Shown piece by piece: positions 32,026 through 41,214 of a DNA stretch of 64,000 bases. Each line of letters opens with the position of its first letter. Within the stretch, counting starts at the first letter, position 1. The stretch spans positions 310,001-374,000 of the forward strand of contig NZ_MUHU01000008.1 in NCBI RefSeq assembly GCF_002105195.1, given 5' to 3'. A program made the translations under genes and the position numbers. The notes under the pieces are model-generated. The model saw nothing but the letters and a program-made list of their open reading frames with translations, was not told the origin of the DNA and ran no database searches. The stretch comes from Derxia lacustris (GTDB lineage: Bacteria > Pseudomonadota > Gammaproteobacteria > Burkholderiales > Burkholderiaceae_E).

Positions 32026-33645
32026 ATGCGGGATCTGGGCGACTACGACTATGTGATTGCGGGCGCCGGCGCGGCCGGCTGCGTGCTGGCCAACCGGCTG
32101 TCGGCCGATCCAGGCAAGCGCGTGCTGCTGCTGGAGGCGGGCGGGCGCGACAACTGGATCTGGATTCACATCCCGGTCGGCTATCTGTTCTGCATCGGCA
32201 ATCCGCGCACCGACTGGTGCTACCGCACCGAGCCCGAACCGGGTCTGGGCGGGCGCTCGCTGCTGTATGCGCGCGGCCGGGTGCTGGGCGGCAGCACCTC
32301 GATCAACGCCATGATCTACATGCGCGGCCAGGCGCGCGACTACGACGACTGGGCCGAGCTCACCGGCGATCCGGGCTGGAGCTGGGACAGCGTGCTGCCG
32401 CTGTTCAAGCGGCATCAGGATCATTTCGACGGCGCGAGCGAGTTTCACGGCGCCGGCGGCGAATGGCGCGTCGAGCGGCAGCGGCTGCGCTGGGATCTGC
32501 TCGACCGCTTCGCCGAGGCGGCGCAGCAGGCCGGCATCGCGCCGAGCGCCGATTTCAACTGCGGCGACAACACGGGCGTGGGCGGCTTCGTGGTCAATCA
32601 GCGTCGCGGCGTGCGCTGGAATGCGTCGAAGGCCTTCCTGCGGCCGGCGCGGCGCCGGCCCAATCTCACCGTGCTGACTGGCGCCACCATCGACCATGTG
32701 CTGCTCGACGGGCGCGAGGCGCGCGGGCTGGCGCTGCGGCTGGGCGGCGAGCCGTGCCGCGCCGGCGCGCGCATCGAGACGGTGCTGGCGGCCGGCGCGA
32801 TCGGCTCGCCCGGCATCCTCGAACGCTCGGGCATCGGCGCCGGCGCGCGCCTGCAGGCGCTGGGCATTGCGGTGGCGCACGACCTGCCGGGCGTCGGCGC
32901 CAATCTGCAAGACCATCTGCAACTGCGCACCGTGTTCAAGGTCGACGGCATCGCCACGCTCAACCAGCAGGCCAATTCGCTGCTGGGCAAGGCGCGCATG
33001 GGGCTGGAGTACGCGCTGTTCCGGCGCGGGCCGCTGACGATGGCGCCGAGCCAGCTCGGCGTGTTCGCGCGCTCGTCCAATGCGGTCGATTCGCCCGATC
33101 TGGAGTTTCATGTGCAGCCGCTGTCGCTCGACAAGTTCGGCGATCCGCTGCACCGCTTTCCGGCATTCACTGCAAGCGTGTGCGATCTGCGCCCGCGTTC
33201 GCGCGGTTCGGTGCACATCCGCAGTGCAGACGCGGCCGAGCCGCCGGCGATCGCGCCGTGCTATCTCAGCGATCCGGCCGACCGGCTGAAGGCGGCGCGG
33301 GCGCTGCGGCTGGCGCGCGAGATCGCAGCCCAGCCGGCGCTGGCGCCCTACAACCCGCGCGAGGTGATGCCCGGCCCGGCGGCGCAGAGCGACGAGGAGC
33401 TGGCCGAGGCGGCCGGTCGGGTCGGCACGACCATCTTCCATCCGGTGGGCAGCTGCGCGATGGGCCGCGACGACGATCCGCAGGCGGTGACCGATCCGCA
33501 GCTGCGGGTGCGCGGCATCGGCCGGCTGCGCGTGGTGGATGCGTCGGTGATGCCGACCATCACCTCGGGCAACACCAGCTCGCCGACGATCATGATTGCC
33601 GAGCGCGCCGCCGAGCTGATGCTGGCGGAGCAGGGCGCGGGCTGA
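32026..33645 (+). CDS. GMC-family FAD oxidoreductase (choline/alcohol dehydrogenase-like)
   Basis: A 539-residue flavoenzyme. It has the FAD-binding YVIAGAGAAGCVLANRLS at residue 8, the GMC signature GRVLGGSTSINAMIYMRG near residue 85 and the second signature GAIGSPGILERSGIG near residue 260. The catalytic histidine lies in HPVGSCAMG near residue 470, with TSGNTSSPTIMIAERAA at the C-terminus. Members oxidise primary alcohols or choline to aldehydes. There is no signal peptide. The start at 32026 is favoured by CGGAGGCG upstream. It converges with a LacI-type regulator gene. An alcohol substrate would suit the C1/alcohol theme, but this is speculative. Confidence 0.9.
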   Translation: MRDLGDYDYVIAGAGAAGCVLANRLSADPGKRVLLLEAGGRDNWIWIHIPVGYLFCIGNPRTDWCYRTEPEPGLGGRSLLYARGRVLGGSTSINAMIYMRGQARDYDDWAELTGDPGWSWDSVLPLFKRHQDHFDGASEFHGAGGEWRVERQRLRWDLLDRFAEAAQQAGIAPSADFNCGDNTGVGGFVVNQRRGVRWNASKAFLRPARRRPNLTVLTGATIDHVLLDGREARGLALRLGGEPCRAGARIETVLAAGAIGSPGILERSGIGAGARLQALGIAVAHDLPGVGANLQDHLQLRTVFKVDGIATLNQQANSLLGKARMGLEYALFRRGPLTMAPSQLGVFARSSNAVDSPDLEFHVQPLSLDKFGDPLHRFPAFTASVCDLRPRSRGSVHIRSADAAEPPAIAPCYLSDPADRLKAARALRLAREIAAQPALAPYNPREVMPGPAAQSDEELAEAAGRVGTTIFHPVGSCAMGRDDDPQAVTDPQLRVRGIGRLRVVDASVMPTITSGNTSSPTIMIAERAAELMLAEQGAG

Positions 33646-33707
33646 TCCGGGCGGCCGGCGCGGTCGGTCCGGGCCGGCTGGTGCCACGCCAGCGCCGATC
33701 CGGCCGC

Positions 33708-34682
33708 TCAGCCCGGCGCGCTCGCGCCGGCCACCTGCTCGCACTGCAAGCGCTTGCCGGCCAGCTTGCTGCCCGGCGCGGCGAGCGCGGCGGCGAGCCG
33801 CTCGACCGCCTCGTCGACCGCCGCCACGACCGGCAGCCGCACCGTGGCCAGCCCGGCGCCCAGGCCGAGCGCGCCCCAGCCCACGATGGCGACCGTGCCC
33901 GGCACGTCGAGCCCGAGTTCGCGGCAGGCGTCGAGCGCGCCGAGCGCCAGCCGGTCGTCGGTGCAGAACAGCGCCTGCGGCGGCCTGGCGCCGGCGAGCA
34001 GCGCCAGTGCGGCCCGCCGGCCCTCGTCGACCGAAGACGCGGCCACGTCAGCCAGCTGGGCCGAGGCGCCGCGCACCGCCGCGACGGCGGCTGCAAACGC
34101 GGTCACGGCGTCGGCGGCTGGCGTGGCGGTCAGGCAGGCGAGGCGCTTGCGCTTGCCGGCCAGCAGCCGCGCCGCCACCTCGGTGCCGGCGGCGGCCTCG
34201 TCGGCGCCGATGACCGGCACCGGATTGCGCGCCGCGCGCTGACCGAACAGATGCAGCGCCGGCACGCCGCTGCGCTGGCAGTCGCGCGCAAAGCCGTCGG
34301 GCAGCTCGGCGCCGACGATCAGCGCCGCATCGGCCTGGTATTGCATGAGCAGATCGAGCGCGCCGGCAGCGCCCGGTTCGCTATCGAGCCGCGCCAGCAG
34401 CGGATGCAGGCCGTGCAGCTGCAAGCGCTCGACGATGCGGCCGAGCGCCGGCGCCAGCGCCGGCTCGTCGACGCCGGCCAGCAGCACCGCGACCAGCCGG
34501 GTGCGTCCGGTCATCAGCCCGCGCGCGAGCTGATTGGGCCGGTAGCCGAGTTGAGCCGCCGCCGCCTCGACGCGGGCGCGGGTTTCGGGCGACACGCTGC
34601 CGCCCTCGGTAAAGGTGCGTGATACGGCCGAGATCGAAACCCCGGCGGCGAGCGCGACCTGTTGCGCGGTGACCCGTGGCAT
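33708..34682 (-). CDS. LacI-family transcriptional regulator
   Basis: A 324-residue regulator. The N-terminal LacI helix-turn-helix is VTAQQVALAAGVSISAVSRTF with the hinge helix YRPNQLARGLMTGRTRLVAVLL; the rest is a periplasmic-binding-protein-like effector domain (ALFCTDDRLALGALDACRELGLDVPG). This family senses sugars, nucleosides or other small metabolites. It is divergent from hemC and convergent with the GMC oxidoreductase gene. The target is not evident. Confidence 0.92.
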   Translation of the reverse strand: MPRVTAQQVALAAGVSISAVSRTFTEGGSVSPETRARVEAAAAQLGYRPNQLARGLMTGRTRLVAVLLAGVDEPALAPALGRIVERLQLHGLHPLLARLDSEPGAAGALDLLMQYQADAALIVGAELPDGFARDCQRSGVPALHLFGQRAARNPVPVIGADEAAAGTEVAARLLAGKRKRLACLTATPAADAVTAFAAAVAAVRGASAQLADVAASSVDEGRRAALALLAGARPPQALFCTDDRLALGALDACRELGLDVPGTVAIVGWGALGLGAGLATVRLPVVAAVDEAVERLAAALAAPGSKLAGKRLQCEQVAGASAPG

Positions 34683-34799
34683 CGGGCAGTCCCTTCAGTG
34701 TGTTGGAGCGAGGCGCCATGACGCGCCGCAGCAGCCCTAGCAAGGATCGGCCCCGCCGGCTGGCGGGAGCGGGCGAGCGGCTATCATCGGCCGCCTTCG

Positions 34800-34820
34800 G
34801 CGCCACCTGCATGGTGGCGC
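34800..34820. promoter_or_regulatory. Hairpin in the hemC leader
   Basis: GCGCCACC and GGTGGCGC form a perfect 8-bp stem with a 5-nt loop, 64 nt before the hemC ATG, in the gap between hemC and the divergent LacI gene. It may be an operator or an RNA element. No T-run follows. Confidence 0.4.
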
Positions 34821-34884
34821 TTCCTGCGATGCGACATTGCCGGCTCTGCCGCGCCTGCGCCTCGGTTTCTTCCCGCGTCCCGTC

Positions 34885-35847
34885 ATGACCCAGCCCCTGT
34901 TTGCTCCGCCCGCCCGTCTTGTCATTGCTTCGCGCGAATCGCGGCTGGCCCTGTGGCAGGCCGAGCATGTGCGCGACCGCCTGCGCGCGCTGTATCCGCA
35001 ATGCGACGTGAGCATCCTCGGCATGACCACGCGCGGCGACCAGATCCTGGATCGCAGCCTGGCCAAGATCGGTGGCAAGGGTCTGTTCGTGAAGGAGCTG
35101 GAGAACGCGCTGGCCGACGGTCGCGCCGATCTGGCGGTGCATTCGCTCAAGGATGTGCCGATGACGCTGCCGGACGGCTTCGAACTCACCGCGATCCTGG
35201 AGCGCGAGGATCCGCACGACGCCTTCGTGTCGCCCAAGTACGCCGGGCTGGCCGAGCTGCCGGCCGGCGCGGTGGTCGGCACGTCGAGCCTGCGGCGCGC
35301 GGCGGCGATCGCGGCGCGCTTCCCGCAGCTGCGCATCGAACCGCTGCGCGGCAATCTCGACACCCGGCTCGGCAAGCTCGACCGCGGCGAGTACGACGCC
35401 ATCGTGCTGGCCTGCGCCGGGCTCAAGCGGCTCGGGCTCGAAAGCCGCATCCGCGCCGCGCTGCCGCCCGAGCAGTCGCTGCCGGCCGCCGGGCAGGGCG
35501 CGCTCGGCATCGAGATCCGCGCTGGCCGGCCGGAGCTGGCGGCCTGGATCGCGCCGCTGCATCACGCCGCGACCGCCGCCTGCGTCGGCGCCGAGCGCGA
35601 GGTGGCGCGGGCGCTCGGTGGCAGCTGCCAGACCTCGCTGGCGGCGCATGCGGTGATCGATGCCGGCCGGCTGCATCTGCGCAGCTGGGTCGCTTCGCCC
35701 GACGGTCGCGACAGCCTGGCCGATGCGCGCGACGGCGCGCCGGCCGATGCGGTCGCGCTCGGTGCCGCCAGCGCCGCCAGCCTGCTGGCCCGCGGTGCGG
35801 CGCGCTTCATCGCGCCGCCGCTGGCCGAGGAAGGCGCGGCCGAATGA
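34885..35847 (+). CDS. hemC: Porphobilinogen deaminase (hydroxymethylbilane synthase)
   Basis: A 320-residue enzyme that links four porphobilinogen units into hydroxymethylbilane in tetrapyrrole synthesis. It has [15 protein letters not shown] at the N-terminus, [32 protein letters not shown] and the cofactor-binding cysteine in LGGSCQTSL near residue 248. The ATG at 34885 is chosen because the domain begins right after it; an in-frame ATG lies 48 nt upstream. It begins the hemC-hemD-hemX-hemY order common in gamma- and betaproteobacteria. Confidence 0.96.
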   Translation: MTQPLFAPPARLVIASRESRLALWQAEHVRDRLRALYPQCDVSILGMTTRGDQILDRSLAKIGGKGLFVKELENALADGRADLAVHSLKDVPMTLPDGFELTAILEREDPHDAFVSPKYAGLAELPAGAVVGTSSLRRAAAIAARFPQLRIEPLRGNLDTRLGKLDRGEYDAIVLACAGLKRLGLESRIRAALPPEQSLPAAGQGALGIEIRAGRPELAAWIAPLHHAATAACVGAEREVARALGGSCQTSLAAHAVIDAGRLHLRSWVASPDGRDSLADARDGAPADAVALGAASAASLLARGAARFIAPPLAEEGAAE

Positions 35848-35893
35848 CGCCACGCGGCGCCGCTGCCCGGCTCGCCCGCGCCGGCCTGTGCCG

Positions 35894-36691
35894 ATGAGCG
35901 CGCGCCCGACCGTCGTCTTCACCCGGCCGCGCGGCCAGGGCGCCGGGCTGCGCCAGCGCCTCGCCGAGGCCGGCTTCGGCGTGCTCGAAGTGCCGGCCTT
36001 CGAGATCGCGGCACCGGCCGATCCGGCCGCCGTGGCGGCGCAGCGGGCCCGGCTCGGCGAGTTCGACCTGATCCATTTCGCCAGCGTGAATGCGCTGCGC
36101 GGCCTGCTCGATGCACCCGGCGCCGGCGTGCGCCCCGGCGCCTGCGTGGCGGTGATGGGCCCCGGCAGTCGGGCCGAGGCAGAGCGTCATCCCGCGCTGG
36201 CCGGCGCGACCATCGTCACGCCGGGCCAGCAGCTGGCCGGCGATCCGCCGGCGCTCGATTCCGAAACCCTGCTGGTCACGCTCGATGCGCTCGGGCTGGC
36301 CCGGGGCCGCGCGCTGCTGGTCAAGGGCGACGGCGGCCGCGATGCGCTGGCGCTCGGTCTGGCCGCGCGCGGCATGCAGATCGAGCCGGTCGAGGTCTAC
36401 CGGCGCCTTTGCCCCGCGCTGACCGACGCCGACCGGGCCGCGCTCGCCGCGCTGATCGGCCAGCCGGCCACGGTGGTCGCCACCAGCAGCGAGGGCATTG
36501 CCAACTTCCACACCATGCTCGCGCCCTGGCCGGCACTGGCCGGCTGGCTGGCCGGCACGCCGGTCGTCGTCACCCATCCCCGTGTCGCTCTCAGGGCACA
36601 GGCGCTTGGAATCGCCCATGTGCGACTTTGCGCGCCGGGCGATGATGCGATTTTCCGTTTGCTAGAAACCGGCGCCCAGCGCCAGGCCTGA
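35894..36691 (+). CDS. hemD: Uroporphyrinogen-III synthase
   Basis: A 265-residue protein of the poorly conserved HemD family, which closes and inverts ring D to give uroporphyrinogen III. Recognisable parts are VVFTRPRGQGAGLRQRL at the start, DLIHFASVNALRGLLD, VAVMGPGSRAEAE and VVATSSEGIANFHTML. The position between hemC and hemX makes the call secure. The open frame continues upstream without support. Confidence 0.9.
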   Translation: MSARPTVVFTRPRGQGAGLRQRLAEAGFGVLEVPAFEIAAPADPAAVAAQRARLGEFDLIHFASVNALRGLLDAPGAGVRPGACVAVMGPGSRAEAERHPALAGATIVTPGQQLAGDPPALDSETLLVTLDALGLARGRALLVKGDGGRDALALGLAARGMQIEPVEVYRRLCPALTDADRAALAALIGQPATVVATSSEGIANFHTMLAPWPALAGWLAGTPVVVTHPRVALRAQALGIAHVRLCAPGDDAIFRLLETGAQRQA

Positions 36692-36697
36692 CACCGC

Positions 36698-37783
36698 ATG
36701 CAAGTTTCCCCCCCTGGTCCCGAAGACTTCGGCACCGTCGCCGCAGCCGCCGCCACCCCGGCGCCGGCGCGGCTCACGCCCCTCAATCTCGCCCTCGCCG
36801 GCGGCCTGGCCGTGCTGCTGCTCGGCTGGCAGGTCTGGTCGCTGCACCGCGAGCTCGACAATGTGCAGCGCGAGCTGGCGCGGCGCGTCGACGATGCCGG
36901 CGGCCAATCGGCCGCCGCCGCCCAGAGCGCGCGCCAGTCGGCCGATCTGGTCGCCGATCTCGGCGCCAAGCTGTCGCTGATCGAGGCCCGGGTCGGCGAA
37001 TCCCAGGCCCAGCAGCAGGCGCTGGAGCAGCTGTACCAGGAGCTGGCGCGCAACCGCGACGACATCCAGCTGGCCGAAATCGAGCAGGTGCTGACGACCG
37101 CCGCACAGCAGCTCGAACTGGCCGGCAATGTGCAGGCCGCGCTGGTCGCGCTGCAGACCGTCGACATGCGGCTGGCCCAGGGCGATCGGCCGCAATTCCT
37201 CGCGGTGCGGCGCGCCGTCGCGCGCGACATCGAACGCCTGAAGGCGCTGCCCGCCACCGACGTGACCGGCCTCGCGTTCAAGCTCGATCAGGCCATCGCC
37301 GCTGTCGACGACCTGCCCACGCTGGCCGACGTGGTGCCCAACGACAAGCCCGCACCGGCCGAGCCCGCGAGCCCGGCCAATGCCGACTACTGGCATCAGC
37401 TGCTCGACCGCGTCGCCCATGAGGCGCGCGACCTGTTCCGCATCCGTCAGGTCGGCCAGCCCGATGCGCTGCTGCTGGCGCCGAGCCAGGCCTATTTCGC
37501 GCGCGAAAACCTCAAGCTGCGGCTGCTCAACGCCCGGCTGCGGCTGCTGGCGCGCAACGAATCCGGCTATCGCGCCGATCTGGCCGTGGCCAGCACGCTG
37601 CTGCGCGGCTATTTCGACGACCGCGCGCGCGCCGTCGCTGCGCTCGGCAACACGCTGCGCCAGCTCCAGGCCGCCGAAGTCAGCATCGATCTGCCGTCGC
37701 TGAACGAAAGCCTGACCGCCGTGCGCAACTACCGGCCCACGGCCGCCGTCACCGCGCCGCGCGCGGAACCCAGCAAGCGTTGA
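36698..37783 (+). CDS. hemX: HemX-type inner-membrane protein
   Basis: A 361-residue protein with one N-terminal membrane segment (LNLALAGGLAVLLLGWQVWSL), then a coiled-coil region rich in Gln and Ala (about residues 48-110) and a helical periplasmic domain containing QQLELAGNVQAALVALQTVDMRLA. HemX follows hemD in many proteobacteria and is often annotated as a uroporphyrinogen methyltransferase, but this version carries no methyltransferase motif. It is probably a membrane scaffold for heme synthesis. It lies 6 nt after hemD and 7 nt before hemY. Confidence 0.85.
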   Translation: MQVSPPGPEDFGTVAAAAATPAPARLTPLNLALAGGLAVLLLGWQVWSLHRELDNVQRELARRVDDAGGQSAAAAQSARQSADLVADLGAKLSLIEARVGESQAQQQALEQLYQELARNRDDIQLAEIEQVLTTAAQQLELAGNVQAALVALQTVDMRLAQGDRPQFLAVRRAVARDIERLKALPATDVTGLAFKLDQAIAAVDDLPTLADVVPNDKPAPAEPASPANADYWHQLLDRVAHEARDLFRIRQVGQPDALLLAPSQAYFARENLKLRLLNARLRLLARNESGYRADLAVASTLLRGYFDDRARAVAALGNTLRQLQAAEVSIDLPSLNESLTAVRNYRPTAAVTAPRAEPSKR

Positions 37784-37790
37784 GGCGGGC

Positions 37791-38999
37791 ATGCGCGGAC
37801 TGTTCTGGTTTGTCATCCTCGTCGCGGCCGGCATCGGCGTGGGCCTGCTGGCCCGGCTCAATACCGGCAATGTGGTGCTGCTGCTGCCGCCCTGGCGCAT
37901 CGACATCTCGCTCAACCTCTTTCTCACGCTGCTGCTCGGGTTGTTCGCGCTGTTCTATGCGGTGATGCGAGTGGTCATCAACACGCTCGAACTGCCGACG
38001 CGGGTCGCCGCCTTCCGCAAGCGCCAGCGCGAGCAGGCCGCGCTCGACGGCCTGAAGGGCGCGCTGCAAGCCTATTTCGAAGGCCGCTTCGCGCGCGCCG
38101 AACGCAGTGCGCTGCTGGCGCAGGAAGTGCCCGGCTATGGCGGCATCGCCGCGCTGGTGGCCGCGCGCGCCTCGCAGAAGATGCGCGAATTCGCGCGCCG
38201 CGACGGCTGGATCGAGCGCGCCGAGGCCGACAACTCGGTCAAGACCGCGCGCCTCATGACCCAGGTCGAGCTGCTGCTCGAAGAACGCCGTGCCGACGAG
38301 GCGCGCGAGCTGCTCGGCCAGCTGCATGCCTCGGGCGCGCGTCATGTGGCCTCGCTGCGGCTGGCGCTGCAAGCGGCCCAGCAGGTCGACGACTGGGAGG
38401 AAGTGCTGCGGCTCGTGCGCCAGCTCACCAAGCGCGACGCCATGCATGCCACCGTCGCGGCCAAGACCAAGGCCGTGGCCTATGCCGCGCTGCTGGCGCG
38501 ACGCGGCGGCGATCTGCCTGGGCTGCGCAATTTCTGGCTCAGCGTGCCGGGCGAGGACCGCTCCATCGTCGAGGTGGCCGGCCCGGTGGCGCGCGCGGTC
38601 GCGGCCCACGGCGATCACCGGCTGGCGGTCGAGATCCTCGAAACCGCGCTCGAAAACCGCTGGGACGACCGGCTGCTGCTGGCCTATGCCGCCGTCAGCT
38701 CGCGCGACGACCGGCTGGCCCAGATCCAGCGCGCCGAAGCCTGGCTGAGCAGTCATCCGCAGGACTCCACGCTGTTCTTCGTTCTAGGAAAACTCTGCGA
38801 ACTGGAAGGGCTGTGGGGCAAGGCGGCCGATTATCTGGAGCGCAGCCTGCGGCTCGAAAAGCGGGTGGATGCGCTGTACGCGATCGGAAATGTGGTTGCG
38901 CATACCGGAGACCGAAATAAAGCATGTGAAATTTTTCACGAATGTGCCTCTTTCGCAGCTTCACAACTGGTGGAAAGTCAGACAGCGCAAGGCTCCTGA
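37791..38999 (+). CDS. hemY: HemY-type membrane TPR protein
   Basis: A 402-residue protein with two N-terminal membrane segments (LFWFVILVAAGIGVGLLARL and LFLTLLLGLFALFYAVMRVVI) and a cytoplasmic TPR-like part (LFFVLGKLCELEGLWGKAADYLERSL). It is the proteobacterial HemY_N family linked to late porphyrin metabolism, not the Bacillus protoporphyrinogen oxidase of the same name. The last 120 nt are notably A+T-rich: 27 G+C of 60 at 38881-38940. Confidence 0.87.
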   Translation: MRGLFWFVILVAAGIGVGLLARLNTGNVVLLLPPWRIDISLNLFLTLLLGLFALFYAVMRVVINTLELPTRVAAFRKRQREQAALDGLKGALQAYFEGRFARAERSALLAQEVPGYGGIAALVAARASQKMREFARRDGWIERAEADNSVKTARLMTQVELLLEERRADEARELLGQLHASGARHVASLRLALQAAQQVDDWEEVLRLVRQLTKRDAMHATVAAKTKAVAYAALLARRGGDLPGLRNFWLSVPGEDRSIVEVAGPVARAVAAHGDHRLAVEILETALENRWDDRLLLAYAAVSSRDDRLAQIQRAEAWLSSHPQDSTLFFVLGKLCELEGLWGKAADYLERSLRLEKRVDALYAIGNVVAHTGDRNKACEIFHECASFAASQLVESQTAQGS

Positions 39000-39320
39000 C
39001 TAGGACTTCGCCGCAGTCGCGGTGCGGGTGATCGCTCATCCGGCCGCGATCGGACCCGCTGGTGTTCTAGGTGACTTGCCGAGGTTTTCCGAGCGGGCAC
39101 TCGCCCGGCGCCGCTCGTTCGGTGCCAGCGCCCGCCCGGCGACCGTTTCCAGACCTTGCGGGGTATTTCAAGCCTTGTCCGGGCTTTCAGGGCTGGCACC
39201 GCCGGCCCGCTGGCGATCGCCAGCCGGCAAGCGCTGTCGCAGTGGCTGCTCGGTGGCCGTCCGATTCTCGGCTGCACGTTCGCGCTGATGGAATCCGCTC
39301 CGTTTCCACGGAGGACTTCC
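39000..39320. other. Intergenic region before the first DUF1800 gene
   Basis: These 321 nt hold no supported gene. They probably carry the promoter of the first DUF1800-DUF1501 unit, ending in the ribosome-binding site GGAGGA before the ATG at 39321. No clear hairpin with a T-run and no firm promoter motif were seen. The octamer ATTGCAGC of leaders 2 and 3 is absent. Confidence 0.5.
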
Positions 39321-41201
39321 ATGACCCAACGCATTCCGGCCAGCGGCGCGCTCGACGCCCTGCGGCTCGCGCTTTCGGCGGCGCTCGCGCTGGCCCTTGC
39401 CGCCTGCGGCGGCGGCGGTGGCCTGCCGACCGAGTCGTCCGGCACCGCCACGGCAGCGGCGGCAAGCGCTTCGTCGGCCACCACCAGCCTCGACGGCACG
39501 GCGGCCGCCTACATTCCCACCGTGGCCGCCGATGCGGTCGTCACGCCGCGCGCCAGCGCCCAGGCCACCACCACGCTGATGGCGGCGTCGGATGCGGCCC
39601 GGCTGGCCCAGCAGGCCACCTTCGGCCCGACCGAGGCGCTGATCTCGACCATCGCCACCCAGGGCGCGAGCGCCTGGATCGCGGCCCAGATGACGGCCGC
39701 GAAAAGCGTCTATCCGGCGCTCGGCACCTCGGCCGTCGATACCAACACCAATGCCAGCGCCACCTGGTGCCAGACCCAGGTCGGCTATGACGCGGCGGCC
39801 AACTCGACCTGCTGGCGCGACAACATGTCGGTGGTGCCGGTCGGCTGGCAGTTCTATCGCCAGGCGCTGGCCGGCGAGGATCAGCTGCGCCAGCGCATGG
39901 CACTGGCGCTGTCCGAGCTGCTGGTGGTGAACAACCGCCAGATCGAGGGCACCTATGCCTTCCGCGACTACCAGCAGATGTTCCGCGACTACGCCTTCGG
40001 CAACTACCGCGACCTGCTGCGCGAGGTGGCGCTGAGCCCGGTGATGGGCCAGTTCCTCAACAGCGTCAACAACGACAAGTCGGACCCGAACGAGAACTTC
40101 GCGCGCGAGTTCCTGCAGCTGTTCACCATCGGCACCTGCCAGCTCAACCATGACGGCTCGCTCACCGGCGGCACTTGCCAGCCCAACTACGACAACGCGA
40201 TGGTGCGCAACTACGCCTATGCGCTGACCGGCTGGACCTATCCGGCCGGCGGCGCCAACGGCTGGTGCAAGCCGCTGTGCAACGGCTGGCAGAACCCGCG
40301 CTTCCTGCGCGGCCGCATGGTGGCGGTCGACGGCCATCAGGACACCACCGCGCGCACCCTGCTGAACGGCGTGCAGCTGCCGGCCAGCCGCACCGCCGCG
40401 CAGTCGCTGGAGCTGGTGCTCGACTCGGTGATGAACCACAAGAACATGGCGCCGTTCATCGCGCGCCGGCTGATCCAGGCCTTCGTCACCAGCAATCCGT
40501 CGCCGGGCTATCTGGCCGCCGTGGCCACCGCCTTCGAGAGCGGCAGCTATGCCGGCTTCGGCAGCGGCACGCGCGGCGATCTGGCCGCCACCCTCGCGGC
40601 GGTGCTGCTGTCGACCGAGGCGCGGCTCGACGGCTATGTGTGGGGCGACGGCTATGGCCGGCTGCGCGAGCCGGTGCAGCTCTACACCGCCGTGCTGCGC
40701 GCCACCGAGGCCAGCACCGACGCGATCTGGTTCAACTGGACCTTTGGCGACGGCCTTGGCCAGGACCCGTTCAATGCGCCGTCGGTGTTCAACTTCTACG
40801 CGCCCGACAACGCGCTGCCCGGCACCTCGTATGTGAGTCCGGCCTTCGGCATCGAGAATGCCAGCACCACGCTGTCGCGGATCCAGTTCCTCTGGATCCT
40901 GAACAACCCCTGGATCACCAGCGGCCTGCGGCTCGATCCGAGCAGCGGCGTGTCGGGCTCCTGGGGCACCTACATCACCATGAGCAAGTGGCTGCCGCTG
41001 GTGACCGATCCGGCCACGCTGGTCGACCGCTTCAATCTGCTGACCACCAGCAACCAGCTCACGCCGACGCAACGCCAGGCGGTGATCGACGCGGTATCGG
41101 CCTGGAACTCGACCAACGATCCGACCAACTGGCAGGCGCACCGGGTTCGCACCGCGGCCTATCTCACCTTCCTGTCACCGCAGTTTTCCATCGTCCGCTG
41201 A
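39321..41201 (+). CDS. DUF1800 lipoprotein, unit 1
   Basis: A 626-residue predicted outer-membrane lipoprotein. The lipobox LAAC places the lipid on Cys29, followed by a Gly run. The DUF1800 core starts at [18 protein letters not shown] and contains [67 protein letters not shown] and [13 protein letters not shown], and ends in PQFSIVR. Six cysteines shared by all five copies are present (WCQT, TCWRD, GTCQLN, TCQPNY, GWCKPLC). The biochemical function of DUF1800 is unknown. It is the most divergent copy of the array: FTIGTC, AFVTSN and NAMVRNY differ from the others. GGAGGA precedes the ATG at 39321; the frame is open further upstream but that part lacks a signal sequence. Confidence 0.92.
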   Translation: MTQRIPASGALDALRLALSAALALALAACGGGGGLPTESSGTATAAAASASSATTSLDGTAAAYIPTVAADAVVTPRASAQATTTLMAASDAARLAQQATFGPTEALISTIATQGASAWIAAQMTAAKSVYPALGTSAVDTNTNASATWCQTQVGYDAAANSTCWRDNMSVVPVGWQFYRQALAGEDQLRQRMALALSELLVVNNRQIEGTYAFRDYQQMFRDYAFGNYRDLLREVALSPVMGQFLNSVNNDKSDPNENFAREFLQLFTIGTCQLNHDGSLTGGTCQPNYDNAMVRNYAYALTGWTYPAGGANGWCKPLCNGWQNPRFLRGRMVAVDGHQDTTARTLLNGVQLPASRTAAQSLELVLDSVMNHKNMAPFIARRLIQAFVTSNPSPGYLAAVATAFESGSYAGFGSGTRGDLAATLAAVLLSTEARLDGYVWGDGYGRLREPVQLYTAVLRATEASTDAIWFNWTFGDGLGQDPFNAPSVFNFYAPDNALPGTSYVSPAFGIENASTTLSRIQFLWILNNPWITSGLRLDPSSGVSGSWGTYITMSKWLPLVTDPATLVDRFNLLTTSNQLTPTQRQAVIDAVSAWNSTNDPTNWQAHRVRTAAYLTFLSPQFSIVR

Positions 41202-41214
41202 GCCGGGAGCCCGC

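Noticed and set aside
38926..38939. Palindrome GTGAAA-TT-TTTCAC
   Set aside because: It lies inside the hemY coding sequence, more than 60 nt before the stop, and fits the codons of that segment; no functional reason to call a terminator.
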